Source: an uncultured Desulfotomaculum sp. | GTDB taxonomy: Bacteria; Bacillota; Desulfotomaculia; Desulfotomaculales; Desulfotomaculaceae | Length of the DNA stretch: 55,383 nt | Reading direction: 5' to 3' | NCBI GenBank assembly: GCA_946411205.1 | Contig: CAMKDG010000003.1 | Location: 1 to 55,383, forward strand | In this document: one piece after another, positions 51,395 through 55,383 of the stretch | Layout: each line of letters starts with the position of its first letter | Position numbering within the stretch: the stretch's first letter is position 1 | Translations under genes and position numbers: made by a program | The notes under the pieces: model-generated | The model's database searches: none | What the model was told of the DNA's origin: nothing | What the model saw: the letters and a program-made list of their open reading frames with translations, nothing else

Positions 51395-51922
51395 ATGCAC
51401 GCCACAACCATTGTTGCAGTAAAAAAAGGAACCAAAGTTGCTGTTGCCGGAGATGGCCAAGTAACCTTTGGTCAGAATACCATTATGAAGCATACTGCTC
51501 GCAAGGTAAGACGCCTCCATCAGGGGAAAGTCATTGCTGGTTTTGCTGGTTCTGTGGCAGATGCCTTTACCCTGTTTGAAAAGTTTGAGGGAAAGTTAGA
51601 AGAGTATCATGGTAACTTAATGCGAGCAGCGGTAGAATTGGCTAAAGAATGGCGTACTGATAAATATCTACGTGCCCTGGAAGCGATGTTAATTGTCGCT
51701 AATCAGGAGAATTTATTGGTTTTATCAGGAAATGGGGAAGTTATTGAGCCAGATGAAGGAGTAACTGCCATTGGTTCAGGGGGCCCATTCGCTTTAGCGG
51801 CCGCCAGAGCATTGGCTAAACATACAGCTTTAGCTCCGGGAGAAATTGCCCGAGAGGCTCTAAGTCTAGCTGCTGACATTTGTGTTTATACTAATAACAA
51901 TATCGTGGTGGAGGAAATTTAA
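51395..51922 (+). CDS. hslV: ATP-dependent protease subunit HslV
   Basis: The 175-residue peptidase subunit of HslVU (ClpQ) carries the catalytic N-terminal threonine in HATTIVAV and the family blocks [37 protein letters not shown] and [17 protein letters not shown] 51395 places the threonine close to the N-terminus, as required after processing; ATG 51392 is equally open. hslU follows after 29 bp. Confidence 0.95.
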   Translation: MHATTIVAVKKGTKVAVAGDGQVTFGQNTIMKHTARKVRRLHQGKVIAGFAGSVADAFTLFEKFEGKLEEYHGNLMRAAVELAKEWRTDKYLRALEAMLIVANQENLLVLSGNGEVIEPDEGVTAIGSGGPFALAAARALAKHTALAPGEIAREALSLAADICVYTNNNIVVEEI

Positions 51923-51951
51923 AAAATGGGTCAGAAAAGGAGTTGAAGCCT

Positions 51952-53352
51952 ATGGAGGCCCTAACACCTCGACAGATAGTGGGAGAACTGGACAAATATA
52001 TAGTAGGTCAGGAAAAAGCCAAGCGAGCTGTTGCTGTTGCCTTGCGAAATCGTTACCGTCGCAGTAAACTGCCTGAAGACTTAATCGATGAAGTGGTGCC
52101 TAAGAACATATTAATGATTGGTCCCACCGGTGTGGGTAAAACTGAAATAGCCCGCAGACTGGCTAAGCTTGTAAAAGCTCCCTTTGTCAAGGTAGAGGCT
52201 ACTAAGTTTACGGAAGTAGGCTATGTGGGACGGGATGTAGAATCCATGGTACGAGACCTGGTGGAAACATCTATTCGTATGATCAAATTAGAAAAGATTG
52301 AAGAAGTAGAAGAAAAGGCTAAGCGTATGGCCGAAGAACGAATTGTTGAATTACTTGCTCCCCTCTCCGGCAAACCGGCACAAACCAAAAATCCTTTTGA
52401 AATGTTATTTGGTGGGGTTCAGGATAATCAAGAAGATGATCAGAAATGGGAGCAGCACAACAGCCGTATTAAGTTTGAAAGAGAGACCCTAAGGGAAAAA
52501 GTAAGTCGTGGGGAATTGGAACAGGAATACCTAGAGATTGAGGTTGAGGGCAACAATTCTCCTATGCTAGAGGTATTTACCGGTAATGGAGTTGAGGAAT
52601 TAGGCCTTAACATGCAGGATATGTTGGGGAATATCTTCCCCAAAAAGAAACGCAAACGCAAGGTTACCGTGAGCGAAGCTAGAAAGATATTAACCCAGCA
52701 AGAGGCTCAAAAATTAATTGATATGGATGAATTAACTGCTCAGGCTGTCAAAAGAGCTGAAGATAATGGTATTATCTTCTTGGACGAAATTGATAAAATT
52801 GCCACCCGTGAAGGAACTAGCGGTGGAGCAGATGTATCTCGTGGTGGTGTACAAAGGGATATTTTGCCCATCGTTGAGGGATCTACGATCATGACAAAAT
52901 ATGGTGCTGTCAAAACAGATCATATTTTATTCATTGCGGCTGGTGCCTTTCACATTGCAAAGCCTTCTGATTTAATACCGGAATTGCAGGGGCGTTTCCC
53001 AATCAGGGTGGAACTGGAGAGTCTTAGCCGCAGTAATTTTGAACAAATTTTAATTGAGCCACAAAACTCTCTAATCAAGCAATATACAGAATTGTTACGT
53101 ACAGAAGAAGTTTATATTGAATTTTCAAAAAATTCCCTTGTGGAAATTGCCGATATTGCTTATACTGTTAATGAACAAAATGAAAATATTGGTGCAAGAC
53201 GTCTACACACCATTTTGGAGAAACTTCTGGAGGACGTTTCTTTTGAGGCCCCGGAACGTAAAGGACAGTCACTCACAATAGACAGTGAATATGTTCGGGA
53301 AAAACTAAAAGATGTCGTAGCAAACCGTGATCTAAGTCGTTATATTCTCTAA
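51952..53352 (+). CDS. hslU: ATP-dependent protease ATPase subunit HslU
   Basis: The 466-residue AAA+ unfoldase is the partner of HslV. It has Walker [10 protein letters not shown], the pore-type motif [17 protein letters not shown], an I-domain (about 110-240), Walker [10 protein letters not shown] and the sensor-2 region [20 protein letters not shown] 51952 follows AAAGGAG by 9 bases; TTG 51943 is less likely. The C-terminus LSRYIL is the standard HslV-contacting tail. Confidence 0.96.
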   Translation: MEALTPRQIVGELDKYIVGQEKAKRAVAVALRNRYRRSKLPEDLIDEVVPKNILMIGPTGVGKTEIARRLAKLVKAPFVKVEATKFTEVGYVGRDVESMVRDLVETSIRMIKLEKIEEVEEKAKRMAEERIVELLAPLSGKPAQTKNPFEMLFGGVQDNQEDDQKWEQHNSRIKFERETLREKVSRGELEQEYLEIEVEGNNSPMLEVFTGNGVEELGLNMQDMLGNIFPKKKRKRKVTVSEARKILTQQEAQKLIDMDELTAQAVKRAEDNGIIFLDEIDKIATREGTSGGADVSRGGVQRDILPIVEGSTIMTKYGAVKTDHILFIAAGAFHIAKPSDLIPELQGRFPIRVELESLSRSNFEQILIEPQNSLIKQYTELLRTEEVYIEFSKNSLVEIADIAYTVNEQNENIGARRLHTILEKLLEDVSFEAPERKGQSLTIDSEYVREKLKDVVANRDLSRYIL

Positions 53353-53374
53353 TAACCAGGGGAGAGTGACAGCG

Positions 53375-54157
53375 TTGAGTAATCTATTAAAAAGAACCCG
53401 TGCAATTAATAAGCTATTGCAAAAATCTGCCGGTTATCCGGTTGATTTTGGCGAAATAGCTGAAGTTTTATCTCAGAATATTGAATGTAATTGCTATATT
53501 ATTGACCGTCGGGGCAGAGCATTGGGCTACAGATTTATGCCTCAGTTTGCTTGTGACATTATGAAAGATATTGTAGAGGGCTCTAAGCGTTTTCCGGAAG
53601 AATACAATGACAGCTTATTAAACGTTAATGAAACCCATGCAAACTTTTGTCAAGCCTATGATTCTTGCGTATTCTTTGCTGAAGAAAAATGCAAGGGTCA
53701 AAATAAAGTTTCAACTGTGGTCCCAATTGTGGGAGCTGGTTCCCGTTTGGGTACCTTGGTATTGGCTAAGTTTAACCAGGACTTTACTGATGAAGACTTA
53801 GTTATGGCTGAATATGGTGCTACCGTTGTAGCGATGGAAATTCTGCGGGCCCGGGCTGGTAGAATGGAAGAAGAAGCCCGCAAGAAAGCTGCAGTACAAA
53901 TTGCTCTGGGTACCCTCTCGTACTCTGAATTGGATGCTGTTCAGCATATCTTTGAACAGTTAGAAGGGGACGAAGGTGTGTTGGTAGCCAGTAAGATAGC
54001 CGACCGTGTGGGTATTACCCGTTCTGTAATTGTCAATGCCCTGCGTAAATTCGAGAGTGCAGGCGTTATTGAATCTAAATCTCTGGGTATGAAGGGTACT
54101 TACATTCGGGTGCTGAACGACCGTCTCATTGAAGAACTGCAAAGACTAAAGCATAGT
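53375..54157 (+). CDS. codY: Global transcriptional repressor CodY
   Basis: About 260 residues. The N-terminal GAF domain binds branched-chain amino acids and the C-terminal winged HTH ([31 protein letters not shown]) binds DNA and is the most conserved part. GTP is the second effector in Bacillus. TTG 53375 behind GGGGAG matches the family N-terminus; GTG 53366 is too close to the RBS. hslV-hslU-codY is the usual order. Coordinates run to the end of the last sense codon region; the stop is at 54158-54160. Confidence 0.94.
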
Positions 54158-54170
54158 TAAGCGTTGTTAA

Positions 54171-54204
54171 GAAGGCCGCAGCAAATTTTGCTGTGGCCTT
54201 TTCT
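54171..54204 (+). terminator. Terminator after codY
   Basis: AAGGCCGCAGCAAA / TTTGCTGTGGCCTT with a short loop and TTTTC. Confidence 0.88.
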
Positions 54205-54215
54205 ATACAATCCCC

Positions 54216-54244
54216 TTGCATCATTCGGCTGATTATGCTAAAAT
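54216..54244 (+). promoter_or_regulatory. Promoter for rpsB
   Basis: TTGCAT (54216-54221), a 17-bp spacer and TAAAAT (54239-54244) with an upstream TGC, an extended -10. It leaves a leader of about 110 bases before rpsB, which could carry an S2 autoregulatory structure (not resolved here). Confidence 0.6.
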
Positions 54245-54365
54245 TCTCTTTGGTGTTAACTACACACGTTCTCTGATTTGTGCAAGGTTGCCTTATTTTT
54301 AAGGTCTTGCCAGAAATGAGGAGAACGGAGGATTAAAAACAAAGTGGGAGGAGGTGTAACTAGCT

Positions 54366-55064
54366 ATGGCAGTTATCTCCATGAAGCAGTTACTGGAAGC
54401 AGGTGTTCATTTTGGACACCAAACCCGTCGGTGGAACCCTAAAATGGCTCCCTATATCTTCACCGATCGTAACGGTATTTACATCATCGATTTGCAGAAG
54501 ACCGTTAAGAAAGTTGAAGAGTGCTATGACTTTGTCAAGCAAAACTCTGCTGAAGGTGGTACCATCTTATTTGTGGGTACCAAAAAGCAGGCTCAGGAAG
54601 CTGTTAAGGAAGAAGCCGAGCGTTGCGGTATGTATTTTGTGAATCAGCGTTGGCTGGGTGGGATGTTAACCAACTTCCAAACCATCCGTCGTCGTATTGA
54701 TAGATTGCATGAACTGGAACGCATGGAACAGGACGGCACATTTGAGGTTTTACCCAAAAAAGAAGTTGCTCAGCTGATGCATGAAAAAGAAAAGCTGGAC
54801 AAGTTCCTGGGTGGCATTAAAAATATGCGTCGCCTGCCCTCGGCACTGTTTGTGATTGATCCCCGCAAGGAACGCATTGCAGTGGCAGAAGCTCGCAAGC
54901 TTGGCATTCCCATTGTAGCCATTGTTGATACCAACTGCGATCCTGACGAGGTTGATTATGTAATTCCCGGTAACGATGACGCTATTCGGGCAGTAAAACT
55001 GCTTACCAACAAGATGGCTGATGCCGTATTGGAAGGTAAACAGGGCGAACAAGTCGCAGAGTAG
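54366..55064 (+). CDS. rpsB: 30S ribosomal protein S2
   Basis: The 232-residue S2 has [46 protein letters not shown] and [13 protein letters not shown]. It binds the 30S head-body junction. ATG 54366 follows GGGAGGAGGTG. The tsf gene follows, the conserved order. Confidence 0.97.
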   Translation: MAVISMKQLLEAGVHFGHQTRRWNPKMAPYIFTDRNGIYIIDLQKTVKKVEECYDFVKQNSAEGGTILFVGTKKQAQEAVKEEAERCGMYFVNQRWLGGMLTNFQTIRRRIDRLHELERMEQDGTFEVLPKKEVAQLMHEKEKLDKFLGGIKNMRRLPSALFVIDPRKERIAVAEARKLGIPIVAIVDTNCDPDEVDYVIPGNDDAIRAVKLLTNKMADAVLEGKQGEQVAE

Positions 55065-55071
55065 GAATGTT

Positions 55072-55118
55072 AGGTAGTGGGCGTCTTGCTAGAACGGGAG
55101 GCCCCTACCTTTTTTTAT
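55072..55118 (+). terminator. Terminator after rpsB
   Basis: AGGTAG...GGGC and GCCCCTACCT form an imperfect stem, followed by seven T. Reduced readthrough to tsf is likely, and tsf has its own upstream TATAAT. Confidence 0.8.
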
Positions 55119-55277
55119 ACTTTAAAATCGATCAAAATAATGGAAGTTTCCATAGGAAAAACCAAAATAAACAGTTTTTATGGGTTATTATAGCCTTCCT
55201 TTCAATGTTTGTTGAGGGAAAAATATGGTTATAATAGCACAAGATTAATCGGATGGAACCTAAAGGAGGAACAGGTC

Positions 55278-55383
55278 ATGGCAGAGATTTCTGCAAGCAT
55301 GGTTAAAGAATTAAGAGAGCGTACCGGTGCTGGTATGATGGATTGCAAAAAAGCCTTAGCCGAAGTGGGCGGGGATATGGAAA
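55278..55383 (+). CDS. tsf: Elongation factor Ts (5' end only)
   Basis: The first 35 codons start at ATG 55278 behind AAAGGAGGA and read [19 protein letters not shown], then [14 protein letters not shown], the universal EF-Ts N-terminal UBA-like domain. The gene is cut by the window end. EF-Ts recycles EF-Tu by nucleotide exchange. Confidence 0.95.
   Translation, partial: MAEISASMVKELRERTGAGMMDCKKALAEVGGDME

Overview
The window looks like the chromosome of a low-GC, spore-forming, anaerobic Firmicute of the Peptococcaceae (Desulfotomaculum/Desulforamulus type). That placement is inference. It rests on the block dprA-topA-trmFO-xerC-hslV-hslU-codY-rpsB-tsf, the sporulation trio prkA-yhbH-spoVR, a bacterial Ku with a stand-alone LigD-type polymerase, murT-gatD, PerR with catalase-peroxidase, many anion permeases and frequent GTG/TTG starts behind strong Shine-Dalgarno sites.

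Region 1 (1-2404) is a 2.4 kb relic of an integrative element lying between a tRNA-Ala 3' end and an exact 42-bp copy of it. It holds an integrase C-terminus, a phage-like gene broken by a frameshift, a secreted protein and a holin-like stub. Region 2 (2.4-10.4 kb) is stress-related: a DUF169 protein, a MarR pseudogene, perR-katG under tandem Per boxes, glyoxalase I, and a three-gene gamma-glutamyl-ligase/ATP-grasp/membrane-protein operon. Region 3 (10.4-16.6 kb) carries small zinc-ribbon and membrane proteins, a DnaC-like loader, a tRNA-binding protein, murT-gatD and small conserved genes.

Region 4 (16.6-22.1 kb) looks acquired and partly decayed. It has a LysR regulator, an aldo/keto reductase followed by a broken second copy, an FGE-like lipoprotein, a c-di-GMP-I riboswitch with no intact gene behind it, an unknown coiled-coil protein and dispersed repeats. 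Region 5 (22.1-31.3 kb) contains prkA-yhbH-spoVR, Ku, a DUF1992 protein and a sigma-54 two-component system.

Region 6 (31.3-44.4 kb) is the most unusual part. A canonical sigma-54 promoter, divergent from the NtrC-type pair, precedes a small protein, a CBS-domain protein, an unknown protein, an HTH regulator and a SulP permease. Then a cassette [MpsC/DUF2294 - DASS permease - ArsB/NhaD permease] appears twice. Around these genes I see three copies of a structured leader RNA (closing stem P1 with base-pair covariation, overlapping a terminator) and four copies of an operator-like palindrome GACA-N8-TGTC. I propose this as a previously undescribed anion-transport regulon.

Region 7 (44.4-55.4 kb) is conserved housekeeping: LigD-type polymerase, dprA, topA, trmFO, xerC, hslVU, codY, rpsB and the start of tsf.
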